Translations under genes and position numbers: made by a program
The notes under the pieces: generated by a model
The model's input: only the letters and a program-made list of their open reading frames with translations
Database searches by the model: none
What the model was told of the DNA's origin: nothing
Part shown: positions 53,127 to 61,780 of the stretch, in pieces
How the letters are laid out: the number at the start of each line of letters is the position of its first letter
How positions within the stretch are numbered: the stretch's first letter is position 1
From: Rhizobium sp. Root1334
GTDB taxonomy: Bacteria > Pseudomonadota > Alphaproteobacteria > Rhizobiales > Rhizobiaceae
Direction of reading: 5' to 3'
DNA: 64,000 nucleotides
NCBI RefSeq assembly: GCF_001426665.1
Contig: NZ_LMEY01000030.1
Location: 124,725-188,724, forward strand

Positions 53127-54665
53127 TTATGCGGCATGCTCTGATGCCTTTGAAGTGTTGTGATCGCCGACCCCCGATGCGAGCCGCATGATTGCCTCCT
53201 CCGTCATCGCCTCGCCCTCGACCTCACCGGCGACCGTGCCTTCGCGGATCACCAGAACCCGGTCGCAAAGGCCAAGGAGCTCCGGCAGTTCCGACGAAAT
53301 GACGACGATGCCGATACCGGAGCGGGCGAGATCGCGCAGCAGCCGGTGGATTTCCGATTTGGCGCCGACATCGATGCCGCGCGTCGGCTCGTCCATCAGG
53401 ATGACCTTGGGATTGACCGCCAGCTGCTTGGCAATCGCCACCTTCTGCTGATTGCCGCCCGACAGCGACGAGACCGGCATTTCGATACCGCCCATGCGCA
53501 CGCCGAGCCTCCTGGTCAGATCACGGGCGCGCTCCGCCTCCGTCTTCGAATTCAGAAGCCCCAATGGTCCCGTCAGCGACTTCAGGTCGAGAACGGCAAT
53601 ATTCTGGGCGATGGACAGATCGAGAAAAACGCCAGAGCCCTTGCGATCTTCCGAGAGATAGACGACACCAGCCTTGACGGCCTGAGCATAGGACCGGGCG
53701 TTCAGCCGCTGCCCATGCAGCGTCACGTCGCCCTCTGTCACCGGCCGCAAGCCGCAGATGCCTTCCGCAATCTCGGTGCGGCCCGATCCGATCAGACCGC
53801 CGATCCCGAGAATTTCGCCCTTGCGCAAGTCGAAGCTGACATCGTGAAAGCGACTGCCATCGCCCAGCTTGCCGAGGCTCAAAATGGTTTCGTTCGTCCG
53901 CTCGCTCGCAGTCTGCTTTTCCGGATAGAGCTGCGTGATCTCGCGGCCAACCATGCGGCGGACGATATCGTCCGGCGTCAGATCCGCGACCTTCTCCGTC
54001 GAAACATAACGTCCGTCGCGGAAGACCGTGACCCGGTCGCAAAGGCTGAAAATTTCGGCCATGCGATGGCTGATATAGATGATTGAAATACCCTGTGCCT
54101 TCAGATCACGGATGATCCCGAACAACACCTGGGTTTCGGATTCCGTCAATGCGGCCGTCGGCTCGTCGAAGATCAGCACCCGGCAATCGAGCGTCAGCGC
54201 CTTGGCGATCTCGACCAGCTGCTGGCTGGAAATTGGCAACTCGGCCACCTTCTGGCGCACGTCGATCGGTGTCAGCTGGTTCATCACGGCCTGAGCCTCG
54301 CGCTCCAGCCTGCCATAATTCATGAAAGGCGAGCGACGCCGGTTGGTAGCTGCCATGAACATGTTTTCCGCCACCGTCGCATCGGGGCAGAGCGCAATTT
54401 CCTGATGCACGAGGCCAAGCCCGAGCGATTGCGCCACCGACGGCGACGTCACCTTCACCGGCACACCATCGACGAGAACTGCGCCCTCGGTCGGCTGCAA
54501 TACACCGGCGATGATGTTCATCAGCGTCGATTTTCCCGCGCCGTTTTCGCCACACAGCGCATGAACCTCGCCCTTCTCCAGGCTGAAGCTCACATCCGTC
54601 AACGCCTTCACGGCACCGAAGTGCTTGCTGACATTGCGAATTTCCAAGACCGGCACCGGCGCCAT
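53127..54665 (-). CDS. Sugar ABC transporter ATP-binding protein (tandem)
   Basis: The protein has 512 residues from the ATG at 54665 ([16 protein letters not shown]) behind GGGAGAATG. The frame open to 54761 would overlap the binding-protein gene and an intercistronic hairpin. The first domain has GENGAGKST near residue 38 and Walker B '[12 protein letters not shown]'. The second has the lysine-less GLIGSGRTE loop and LSGGNQQKV signature, normal for this family. It energises the single-permease importer of the nine-gene catabolic operon. Confidence 0.88.
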   Translation of the reverse strand: MAPVPVLEIRNVSKHFGAVKALTDVSFSLEKGEVHALCGENGAGKSTLMNIIAGVLQPTEGAVLVDGVPVKVTSPSVAQSLGLGLVHQEIALCPDATVAENMFMAATNRRRSPFMNYGRLEREAQAVMNQLTPIDVRQKVAELPISSQQLVEIAKALTLDCRVLIFDEPTAALTESETQVLFGIIRDLKAQGISIIYISHRMAEIFSLCDRVTVFRDGRYVSTEKVADLTPDDIVRRMVGREITQLYPEKQTASERTNETILSLGKLGDGSRFHDVSFDLRKGEILGIGGLIGSGRTEIAEGICGLRPVTEGDVTLHGQRLNARSYAQAVKAGVVYLSEDRKGSGVFLDLSIAQNIAVLDLKSLTGPLGLLNSKTEAERARDLTRRLGVRMGGIEMPVSSLSGGNQQKVAIAKQLAVNPKVILMDEPTRGIDVGAKSEIHRLLRDLARSGIGIVVISSELPELLGLCDRVLVIREGTVAGEVEGEAMTEEAIMRLASGVGDHNTSKASEHAA

Positions 54666-54691
54666 GACATTCTCCCTGATACGCTTGCGGT

Positions 54692-54722
54692 GGCTGCCCG
54701 GAGCATCATGCCCCGGGCAGCC
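54692..54722 (-). promoter_or_regulatory. Intercistronic hairpin between binding protein and ATPase genes
   Basis: GGCTGCCCGG and CCGGGCAGCC are perfect 10-bp arms, with GCATCATGC in the loop forming further pairing. It lies just before the ATPase start at 54665 and 14 bp after the binding-protein stop. It is comparable in position to the hairpins at 6125, 38395 and 63324. Confidence 0.6.
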
Positions 54723-54735
54723 GGCACGAAAAGGC

Positions 54736-55764
54736 TTACTCCTCGATGCCCTTCGTACCACGCCGCTTCAGGTACTTGTCCCAGTAGAAGTCGTCGGCAT
54801 TGTCGGCAGTCACGATCGACAGGCCGTTATCGACGAAGGGAATGCTCATCGGGTTGAAGCCGGCGCGCTTGGCGTCGTTCATCGGGTCGATGAGTTCCGG
54901 ATGCTTGGCGAGCCACAGAAGCATGAAGCCCATGTAACCCTGCATGCCCTGGTTCGGGTTGATCGAGCCGAACACTTCGCCCGCCTTGATCATGTCGAGA
55001 ATGTTGGCGTTGACGTCGGCGCACATGACGAGGATCTTGCCGCCGTTTTCCTTGCTGGCCTGCGACGCGCCGATCGCCGAGTTGGCTTCCGGCATGAACA
55101 CGGCACCAAGGTTCGGATTGGCCTGGATGAGGCTCGACAGCGCCTGATAGGCCTTGGTCGGATCCTGGTTGGAAGCCGCACGGCCGACCAGCTTCATGTC
55201 CGGATATTTTTCTCCCATCCGGGCGATGAAGGCGGCGATACGCTTGTCGTGGTTGTCCTGGCCTGGATTTTCCAGAACCGCATATTCGCCCTTGCCGCCC
55301 ATCTTTTCGGCAATCGCGTCGGCGGCATAGGTGCCTTCGCGGGTGTTGTCCGAGGTGATGAACGAGATGCGCTTGGAAAGCGGCGCATCGGCGGCGAAGG
55401 TCACGACAGCCGTGCCCTGGTCGATCGCGCGGTTGATCGGCTCGATGAACGGGTCGGAGTTCATCGGGTGAACGAGGATACCGGCCGGGTTCTGGGCCAG
55501 CGCCTGGTCGAATGTGGCAATCTGCTTGTTGACGTCATATTCCGGCGTGCCGGTATAGGCGGTTTCACAACCGAACTGCTGGCCCGCCTGCTTGAACATT
55601 TCATAGACCGGGAACCAGTATTCGACGCCCGAGACCATGACGTTCATGACATACTTTTCGCCCGGCTTGCAGCGGAACGGATTTTCCGTTTCAGCGCTGG
55701 CAGCGCCGGCGAACAGCGTGGATGCAAGGACCGCCAATGCGGTCGTGCTTAGAAATTTGCGCAA
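54736..55764 (-). CDS. Periplasmic sugar-binding protein of ABC importer
   Basis: The protein has 342 residues from a TTG at 55764, chosen because AAGGAGGAATC precedes it and a Sec signal follows at once ('[14 protein letters not shown]', ending in ASA near residue 24). The frame open to 55899 is otherwise untranslated leader. The mature part is a ribose-type binding protein, with '[20 protein letters not shown]', '[20 protein letters not shown]' and '[20 protein letters not shown]'. It heads the nine-gene operon. The imported compound is presumably the polyol or sugar consumed by the downstream enzymes. Confidence 0.85.
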   Translation of the reverse strand: MRKFLSTTALAVLASTLFAGAASAETENPFRCKPGEKYVMNVMVSGVEYWFPVYEMFKQAGQQFGCETAYTGTPEYDVNKQIATFDQALAQNPAGILVHPMNSDPFIEPINRAIDQGTAVVTFAADAPLSKRISFITSDNTREGTYAADAIAEKMGGKGEYAVLENPGQDNHDKRIAAFIARMGEKYPDMKLVGRAASNQDPTKAYQALSSLIQANPNLGAVFMPEANSAIGASQASKENGGKILVMCADVNANILDMIKAGEVFGSINPNQGMQGYMGFMLLWLAKHPELIDPMNDAKRAGFNPMSIPFVDNGLSIVTADNADDFYWDKYLKRRGTKGIEE

Positions 55765-55913
55765 GATTCCTCCTTGAGGCCGAAGCCCCTCCCAAATACC
55801 CGGCGGCGCCTGAAAGGCGGCCCGATGATCCAATGAAGACCGGAGTTCCTCCTCGAAGTCCGGTATGGGCAGATAATCGCAACGGCGAAGCGCTGTCAAT
55901 ATAATTCATACTT

Positions 55914-55927
55914 TGAAATATATTTCA
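55914..55927. promoter_or_regulatory. Candidate SorC operator, perfect palindrome TGAAATATATTTCA
   Basis: This 14-bp perfect palindrome (TGAAA-N4-TTTCA) lies in the 315-bp region 55765-56079 between the leftward catabolic operon and the rightward phosphatase gene, about 150 bp upstream of the first start. The arms and spacing equal those of the dyad at 2432-2445 near the other SorC gene. The surrounding 60 bp is AT-rich, as expected for a promoter. The rest of the 315 bp shows no gene. Confidence 0.5.
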
Positions 55928-56079
55928 CATATTCGGATAACGAAGCTCCGCCTTTTACTGTCAACGCCCCCAGCAAGACCACTCCCGTCCCGGCATCTCA
56001 TCCATCATCACACGGCGTTCAGGCTGCTGTCAGCCCAAAACGTCAGAGGTGGCTGATCGAAACAGCCGTTGGTGGAACG

Positions 56080-56643
56080 ATGTACAGATTTTTGAAGCTG
56101 GCCGGGCTGGCAGGTTGCGCCGCCGCTGTGGGGCTTGGAACCTATCTCTTCACCATTCAGGCCACCGGCAATTTTTCCGAGGTTGTCCCCGGCGCGCTTT
56201 ATCGTTCAAACCAGCCAACGGCCCTGCAAGTGGCCGATTATGCTGAGCGCTACGGTATCAAAACCATCGTCAACCTGCGCGGAAGCAGCGAAGACGCCGC
56301 ATGGTATAAAAACGAAGTTGCAGCAGCCCAGGCCCTCGGCATCAAACATATCGACTTCAAGATGATTGCGACCCGAGAATTGAGCGTGGAAGAAGCCCAC
56401 AAGCTCGTCACAGTCTTGCGCGACGCGCCCACGCCCATTCTCATCCACTGCAAATCCGGCGCCGACCGGACCGGCCTTGCCTCCGTCCTTTATCTCAACC
56501 GCATTGCCGGCGTCGATGAAGACATAGCTGAGCGGCAACTGTCGATCCGCTTTGGCCATTTCAGCATCCCTTTCCTCTCGCCCACCTATGCGATGGACGA
56601 GAACTGGGAAATGCTCGAAAAGGTCTACGGTCTTTCCGGCTGA
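56080..56643 (+). CDS. Tyrosine/dual-specificity protein phosphatase, membrane-anchored or exported
   Basis: The 187-residue protein has an N-terminal hydrophobic segment (residues about 5-26), suggesting an anchor or signal. 'VVPGALYRSNQPTALQVADY' is typical of bacterial DSP-like phosphatases. The catalytic P-loop is HCKSGADRTG, with Cys124 and Arg130. The active site would face the periplasm. Rhizobial proteins of this type occur near polysaccharide genes, but here no partner is adjacent. It is convergent with the class II aldolase gene. Confidence 0.83.
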   Translation: MYRFLKLAGLAGCAAAVGLGTYLFTIQATGNFSEVVPGALYRSNQPTALQVADYAERYGIKTIVNLRGSSEDAAWYKNEVAAAQALGIKHIDFKMIATRELSVEEAHKLVTVLRDAPTPILIHCKSGADRTGLASVLYLNRIAGVDEDIAERQLSIRFGHFSIPFLSPTYAMDENWEMLEKVYGLSG

Positions 56644-56681
56644 TCAGCGGCACCGGCCAGTTACAGACGTCACCCGGCGGC

Positions 56682-57386
56682 TCAGGACACCAGGCTCTTC
56701 GGCCGGGCGATATCGTTTACCCCTTCCGCATCCGGCGCATGGCCGTAACTCATCTTGCGCATCTGCTCGATCACTCGCGCCATCTCATCGTCCGGCAACA
56801 CCGGCGGCTCGCCGAGCGTCAACGCCTGCACATACATGCGCGACAAGGTTTCGATTTCGATCGCCAGCCAGAGCGCGCCTTCCAGCGTCTTGCCAAGCGA
56901 AATCTGGCCATGCTGGCCGAGCAGGCAGGCGAGCCGGTCCTTCAGCGCCACCAGTGCATGATCCGAAAGAGCCTGCGTGCCGAATGTGGCATATTCCGCG
57001 CAGCGTACCGTCGTACCACCGGCGACACCGGTCATGTAATGAAAGCTCGGAATGGTCTTGTGATGGCAGGCAAGCGTCGTGGCGTAGATCGAATGGCAGT
57101 GTAGCACGACATTGATATCCGGCCGGTTCTTCAGAATGTCGCGGTGGAAGCGCCATTCCGAAGACGGCCGGCGGCCGGTATAGGTGCCGTCGAAATCCAT
57201 CTCCACCAGATCGCCCGGCGTCATCGTGTCGTAGGCAAGTGAGGATGGCGTGACGAGGAAACCGGTGGCCGTGCGCACGGAGAGGTTCCCCGCCGTTCCC
57301 TGATTGATGCCGCTGGCGTTCATCTTGCGGCAGGTGTCGACCATGTCGCGGCGCAGCGCGGCAATATCGGTGTGTTGAGTGCTCAT
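56682..57386 (-). CDS. Class II aldolase/adducin-family protein
   Basis: The protein has 234 residues from the ATG at 57386, which overlaps the kinase stop (ATGA). The longer frame to 57446 lies within the kinase gene. Family motifs are 'NQGTAGNLSVRTATGFLVTP' near residues 24-43, the zinc-binding 'VLHCHSIYATTLAC' near 92-105 and a third ligand in 'LLGQHGQISLGKT' near 160. Enzymes of this fold cleave L-fuculose- or L-rhamnulose-1-phosphate, or epimerise L-ribulose-5-phosphate. As the last gene after epimerase and kinase, aldol cleavage of a ketose-phosphate is likely. Confidence 0.85.
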   Translation of the reverse strand: MSTQHTDIAALRRDMVDTCRKMNASGINQGTAGNLSVRTATGFLVTPSSLAYDTMTPGDLVEMDFDGTYTGRRPSSEWRFHRDILKNRPDINVVLHCHSIYATTLACHHKTIPSFHYMTGVAGGTTVRCAEYATFGTQALSDHALVALKDRLACLLGQHGQISLGKTLEGALWLAIEIETLSRMYVQALTLGEPPVLPDDEMARVIEQMRKMSYGHAPDAEGVNDIARPKSLVS

Positions 57387-58879
57387 AGGGAGGACCTTTC
57401 GTAAAGCACGTTGAAATTTGTGGCCTGTCTGGCCGTGGCCTGCCAACGGCGGGCATAGGCCGCCAGATCGGCGGATGGATGGTTGAAGACCGGTGGTTTT
57501 TCGAGCGCGATCGCCGCCCGGGCGGACCGGGTTCCGTGGCTGGCGAGCAGCGCCGTGCCCGAGGCAACGCCATAGGTATCGAGGCTGGAAACCGTGTCAC
57601 CCTGCGGCCGCAACGCCGCAACCAGCGCCGCATACAGAGGATCGCGCAGAAAGCTTCCGTCGAGGATCACCCGGCCACTGCTTCTCAGCGCATCCAGGCA
57701 TTCGACCGTCAGAAGCGCCGTATAGAGCACCGCCAATGCCTTGCGTTCCGCCGCATCGGCCGGAGGCGGCCCGGCAATATGCCCCTTGCCCGCGCTGCCG
57801 GGAAACAGCCCATCGTCATCGCCAAAAGATGGCAGCGCCATCGTGCCCTGCCCGATCATCCGGCTGACGGCAGCCGCTTCGGCATTCAGGCGGTTATCGT
57901 CACGCCCGGCAACATGGGTGAACTCGCGCCCGCCCATGGTCAGCGCCCCGCCGACCGGGTTGCCATCGACATCGCTGTTGCAAGTCATGCCGCGATGTTC
58001 GTCCAGTCGGTCAAGCGGCGTCTTGCCGCTCAGCGCAACGATCCACGTCCCGGTTGAAACCACCGTCGCATCATCGAACCCTGCCGCCTGATAGCGATAG
58101 AAGTTGGCGCTGCTGTCATGAATGCCGGCGAGAACCCGGATGTCCGGTGGCAGATCGTATCGCTTCGCGACAACCGAACGGATCGTCCCGAGCGCCTCCC
58201 ACCCCCTGGCGAAAGGCGGCAGCAGGTTTTGCCAGCCCTGCGATGCAACGATAGGCGACCAGTGCTGCTCTGCCACATTCCAGAGATGCGATTGCGCACC
58301 GAGAACTGTGGCTTCTGACACCGCCACACCCGACAATCGCCAGGCCCAGTATTGCGGCACGCCCAGAAACCACTTTGCCCGGGAAAAACCTGCAGGATCG
58401 GCCTGCTGCATCCAGAACATCTGGCGGGCATGATGGGTGGCGCCATGCATCATGGCGCTGCCCCGGTCGAAGAACGAGCCGGACAAGGCGGCATAACGCC
58501 GGCGGATATCGTCCGGCAGAGCCTGTTCGTAATCGATCATCGGCAAGGCGGTACCGTCGCCGGCATCGGGATCCGGTCCAACGAGAACGCCGCCGGAGCC
58601 ATGGCCGGAGGAAACGAAGGTCGATAGGGGATGGCGCTTTGCAAGACCGGCAAGCGTGCCGAACACCCAATCGCTCAGCGTATCCAGATCGTGATGCCGC
58701 CACGGCCCGTCTTCAGTCACCGGATTGGCAACCGACAGCGTTTCGAGAATGGTGCCGGATGCTGTGACCGCGTTAAGCTTCACATTGGTCTTGCCGACAT
58801 CGAGGACCGCGACAGTTGCTTCCTGCCCGTCCCCCCTTCCTTCGCTCCACCGCCCGTCCGCCATGTCCGCATCCCGCAT
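57383..58879 (-). CDS. FGGY-family carbohydrate kinase (fuculokinase/rhamnulokinase-like)
   Basis: The 498-residue kinase opens, after about 20 residues, with 'VAVLDVGKTNVKLNAV' as the phosphate-1 motif. 'SSGHGSGGVLVGPDP', 'GIHDSSANFYRY' and 'VVSTGTWIVALSG' follow as the adenosine and phosphate-2 regions. 'VILDGSFLRDPLYAALVAAL' lies near residue 410. It would phosphorylate a ketose produced by the epimerase encoded upstream, for cleavage by the class II aldolase that overlaps its stop. ATGs at 58879 and 58864 are both possible. Confidence 0.85.
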   Translation of the reverse strand: MRDADMADGRWSEGRGDGQEATVAVLDVGKTNVKLNAVTASGTILETLSVANPVTEDGPWRHHDLDTLSDWVFGTLAGLAKRHPLSTFVSSGHGSGGVLVGPDPDAGDGTALPMIDYEQALPDDIRRRYAALSGSFFDRGSAMMHGATHHARQMFWMQQADPAGFSRAKWFLGVPQYWAWRLSGVAVSEATVLGAQSHLWNVAEQHWSPIVASQGWQNLLPPFARGWEALGTIRSVVAKRYDLPPDIRVLAGIHDSSANFYRYQAAGFDDATVVSTGTWIVALSGKTPLDRLDEHRGMTCNSDVDGNPVGGALTMGGREFTHVAGRDDNRLNAEAAAVSRMIGQGTMALPSFGDDDGLFPGSAGKGHIAGPPPADAAERKALAVLYTALLTVECLDALRSSGRVILDGSFLRDPLYAALVAALRPQGDTVSSLDTYGVASGTALLASHGTRSARAAIALEKPPVFNHPSADLAAYARRWQATARQATNFNVLYERSSL

Positions 58880-58933
58880 TGTCTGTCAGTTAGCGGCTGT
58901 TCCCGCCCGTGCGGGAACAACCCGGTCCTGTTG

Positions 58934-59782
58934 TCAGATCAAACCGTATTGCCGCGCCTTGTTGCGCAGGAACGGCAGGCCGTTGCCCATCACTTCAGCC
59001 TTGTCCTTGGCCACCGGCCGCCAGACGGCAAGCCCATAGGCCACCTGCGGCGGCATGTTGATGAAGCTTTCCATGGCAAGGCCGCCCTTGAAGCCAATGG
59101 CAGCGAGCGCTGCATAGATCTCGTCCCACGGCACGTTGCCGTAACCGGGCGTACCGCGATCGCTTTCCGAGAGATGGATATATTTCAGGTGCTCGCGCGC
59201 ATCGAGAATGCCGTTGGCAGCGCCCTTTTCCTCGATGTTCATGTGATAGGTATCGAGATGCACGAAGACATTGTCGGCACCGACCCTCTCGATCATATCG
59301 ACCGCCTGCCAGCCGGTATTGATCAGGTGGTTTTCGTAGCGGTTGACCGCCTCGACGCCCAGTTCGATGCCGCGCGTCTTGGCGTGCTTGGCTGCCGCCT
59401 GTAGGGCGCGGGCGATATTGTCATATTCCTTTTCGGTCGGCGGAACGCCGGTGCGCTCGCCGATACCGCCGAAGATGACCCCGGACAGAGCTTCCGCCCC
59501 CATATCCGCCGTCTTGTCGATGGCGACCTTCAGGTGCTCGACGGCCTTTTCCGGATGCACCGAGGCCCAGGCATGTTCCGGCAGCCCGAGCGAGCAAACC
59601 GAACGCAGCTTGTGTTTTTCGAGCAGCTTGCGGCTATGTCCAGCATCGACCGCAGGCGCATCGAGAAGCGCGATTTCGATGAAATCCATCTCGTATTTGA
59701 CCGCGGCGGCAATCGCCTTTTCCGCTCCCGCATGGTCCCATTTCATGGTCCACATACTGGTATGAACGCCAAAACCTTCCAT
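58934..59782 (-). CDS. Ketose 3-epimerase-like TIM-barrel protein (DTE/DPE family)
   Basis: The protein has 282 residues from the ATG at 59782, which has AAAAAGGATAG upstream and begins 5 bp after the permease stop. The xylose-isomerase-like fold shows the metal-binding residues of D-tagatose/D-psicose 3-epimerases: Glu in 'LGVEAVNRYENHLINT' (about 150-165), Asp and His in 'VHLDTYHMNIEEKG' (about 183-196), His in 'KYIHLSESDRGTPGYG' and Glu in 'GLAMESFINMP'. The 'NRYENHLINT' and 'YHMNIEE' blocks closely match known ketose 3-epimerases. The exact ketose is not evident. Confidence 0.82.
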   Translation of the reverse strand: MEGFGVHTSMWTMKWDHAGAEKAIAAAVKYEMDFIEIALLDAPAVDAGHSRKLLEKHKLRSVCSLGLPEHAWASVHPEKAVEHLKVAIDKTADMGAEALSGVIFGGIGERTGVPPTEKEYDNIARALQAAAKHAKTRGIELGVEAVNRYENHLINTGWQAVDMIERVGADNVFVHLDTYHMNIEEKGAANGILDAREHLKYIHLSESDRGTPGYGNVPWDEIYAALAAIGFKGGLAMESFINMPPQVAYGLAVWRPVAKDKAEVMGNGLPFLRNKARQYGLI

Positions 59783-59786
59783 GGTT

Positions 59787-60782
59787 CTATCCTTTTTTAC
59801 GCTTGAGAGATTGGAAGTGGCCTGCGGCAAAGCGCAGGATCATCACGGTGATGAGCAGGATGCCCCAGACGGCCGTCGCCAGATGTTGATTGGCGCCGAG
59901 GATGTTGAGGCCCGAAGACAGGAGCTGCAGCACCACCAACGCCACGGCCACCGGAATGACACGGCCAAAGCCGCCGAACGGATTGACCCCACCGAGGAAG
60001 CAGGCAAGCACGGTGATCAGCAGGTAGGACTCGCCGTGGCCGACACGCACCGAGTTGAACCGGGCGAGCATGATGATGCCGGCAATCGCGCACATCGCCC
60101 CCGACAGCGTATAGACCAGCACCAGCACCTTGCGGGTATTGACGCCGGAATACCGCGCCGCCTCGATATTCGAGCCGATCATGTAGGTGTTGAAGCCGAG
60201 CTTCATGCGGGTCAAAAGCAGATGCCAGATCAGGACACAGCCGATGAAGACGAGCAGCGGCACCGGAAAGCCGAGAATGCTGCCATGGCCGAGCGGCTGC
60301 AGGAAGGCTGGAAAACCTGAGACATCGCCGCCACGCGTCAGGAACTCGCCAAGCCCGCGCAGGAAGATCATCATCGACAGGGACACAAGGATCGGGTGGG
60401 CGCGGGTATAGGCAATCACCAACCCCATCACCACGCCACTCAAAGCTCCGACGCCAATCCCCAGGACGGAGCCGAGGAAAAAGGCAAACGGTCCGGCATC
60501 AGCACCGCCATTTTGCTGCAGCACCCAGGCAACCGTCAGCCCGGCAATATTGGCGGTAAAGGTGATGGCAAGGTTGAGGCCGCCTGTCAGCACCGGCAAA
60601 AGCATCGCCAGGGTCAGAAGCCCGAGTTCCGGCAGCTGGAAAGCCACCGAGCCGAAGGTCGCCCAGCTGAAGAATTGCGGCGAGGCCAGGCTGAAGATCA
60701 CCAGTACGGCAATGAGCGCAAATCCCGGCCCGGCCATATCCGGCCCGAGTGCCACCTTGATGCGATTGAGGATTGCGGTCAT
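59787..60782 (-). CDS. Sugar ABC transporter permease (RhaQ/RbsC-like)
   Basis: The 331-residue permease has about eight hydrophobic segments. The family region 'LLTLAMLLPVLTGGLNLAIT' near residues 54-73 replaces the usual GGIDLSVG with GGLNLAIT, as in some second permeases of two-permease systems. The 'MIGSNIEAARYSGVNTRKVL' loop is near residue 200. Its start overlaps the other permease's stop by 4 bp. Confidence 0.86.
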   Translation of the reverse strand: MTAILNRIKVALGPDMAGPGFALIAVLVIFSLASPQFFSWATFGSVAFQLPELGLLTLAMLLPVLTGGLNLAITFTANIAGLTVAWVLQQNGGADAGPFAFFLGSVLGIGVGALSGVVMGLVIAYTRAHPILVSLSMMIFLRGLGEFLTRGGDVSGFPAFLQPLGHGSILGFPVPLLVFIGCVLIWHLLLTRMKLGFNTYMIGSNIEAARYSGVNTRKVLVLVYTLSGAMCAIAGIIMLARFNSVRVGHGESYLLITVLACFLGGVNPFGGFGRVIPVAVALVVLQLLSSGLNILGANQHLATAVWGILLITVMILRFAAGHFQSLKRKKG

Positions 60783-61780
60783 TTGCGGCCCTCCTCATGG
60801 CGCATGAACGGCAAGAGCTTTTCGATGCTGGTATTGGACAGGGTAATGGCGACGAGAATGATGGCGCCGACGATCATCTTGAAAGCGTAGGGCGAAACAC
60901 CTGCCAGATTGAGCCCGTTCTGGGTAATCGAGATCAGAAGAACGCCGAGCACGCAGCCAAGCACCGAGCCCTTGCCGCCGCCGAGCCGCGCACCACCGAG
61001 AACAACGGCGGCCAGTACGTCCAGTTCTCGGCCATACAGTGCATTCGGCACCACTTCCTGTGCATAATGCGCCTGGATCAGGCCGCCGATCCCGGCCATC
61101 AGGCCAAGCCAGCCGAAAGCGATGAACTGCATCGCGCCGATATTGATGCCGAACCGGCGCGCGCCCTCCGGATTGTCACCGAAAGCATAGAGCTGCCGCC
61201 CGGTCGTGGTACGGGTGATGAATACCCAGGTCGCCACCACGCAGATCAGCATGACCAGCACCGGAAGCGTGATCTCGATCCAGCTGCCGTCAGCCATTTC
61301 GTGTTCGAACAGGATGACCCGCGACGTCAACCAGTCCGGCAGATTGTAGATCGACACCCCGCGGGTGAAGAACATCAGCAGGCCAAAATAGATGTTGAAG
61401 GTGGCGATGGTCGCGACGATCGAAATGATCCGGAATTTATGGATCAGGAAAGCATTGACCGCACCGAGCAAGACGCCGAGCGCCCCGGCGATCAACAATC
61501 CGCTGATCCACCCGCCACCGCCCATCCAGCCGAGCATCAGTGCAGCGACATACTGAACGACGGAAGCAGCAACCGCGAACGAGATATCGATGCCACCCGC
61601 AATCAGAACCACCAGCAGGCCGACGGCAAAGATGATATTGACGGAACTGGTGTTGAGCAGATCGAACGCATTGCCGAGCGAGAAGAACCGGTCGGTTGCA
61701 AAGGACAGGAACAGGCTGATGACAGCGATGACGGCGATCAGCGCAAATTCCGTCGCATGGGATTGAACAGCCTTACGCAT
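60779..61780 (-). CDS. Sugar ABC transporter permease (RhaP/RbsC-like)
   Basis: The protein has 333 residues from the ATG at 61780 (MRKAVQSHATEF), which overlaps the ATPase stop by 8 bp. An ORF open to 61840 is inside the ATPase gene. The RbsC block 'AVGLLVVLIAGGIDISFAVA' is near residues 54-73 and 'AFGDNPEGARRFGINIGAMQ' near 200. It pairs with the following permease to form a heterodimeric channel. Confidence 0.86.
   Translation of the reverse strand: MRKAVQSHATEFALIAVIAVISLFLSFATDRFFSLGNAFDLLNTSSVNIIFAVGLLVVLIAGGIDISFAVAASVVQYVAALMLGWMGGGGWISGLLIAGALGVLLGAVNAFLIHKFRIISIVATIATFNIYFGLLMFFTRGVSIYNLPDWLTSRVILFEHEMADGSWIEITLPVLVMLICVVATWVFITRTTTGRQLYAFGDNPEGARRFGINIGAMQFIAFGWLGLMAGIGGLIQAHYAQEVVPNALYGRELDVLAAVVLGGARLGGGKGSVLGCVLGVLLISITQNGLNLAGVSPYAFKMIVGAIILVAITLSNTSIEKLLPFMRHEEGRK

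Noticed and set aside
55765-55899. N-terminal extension of the sugar-binding protein to the ATG at 55899
   Set aside because: The extension is not signal-like. A TTG with AAGGAGGAATC directly before a typical Sec signal explains the start better.
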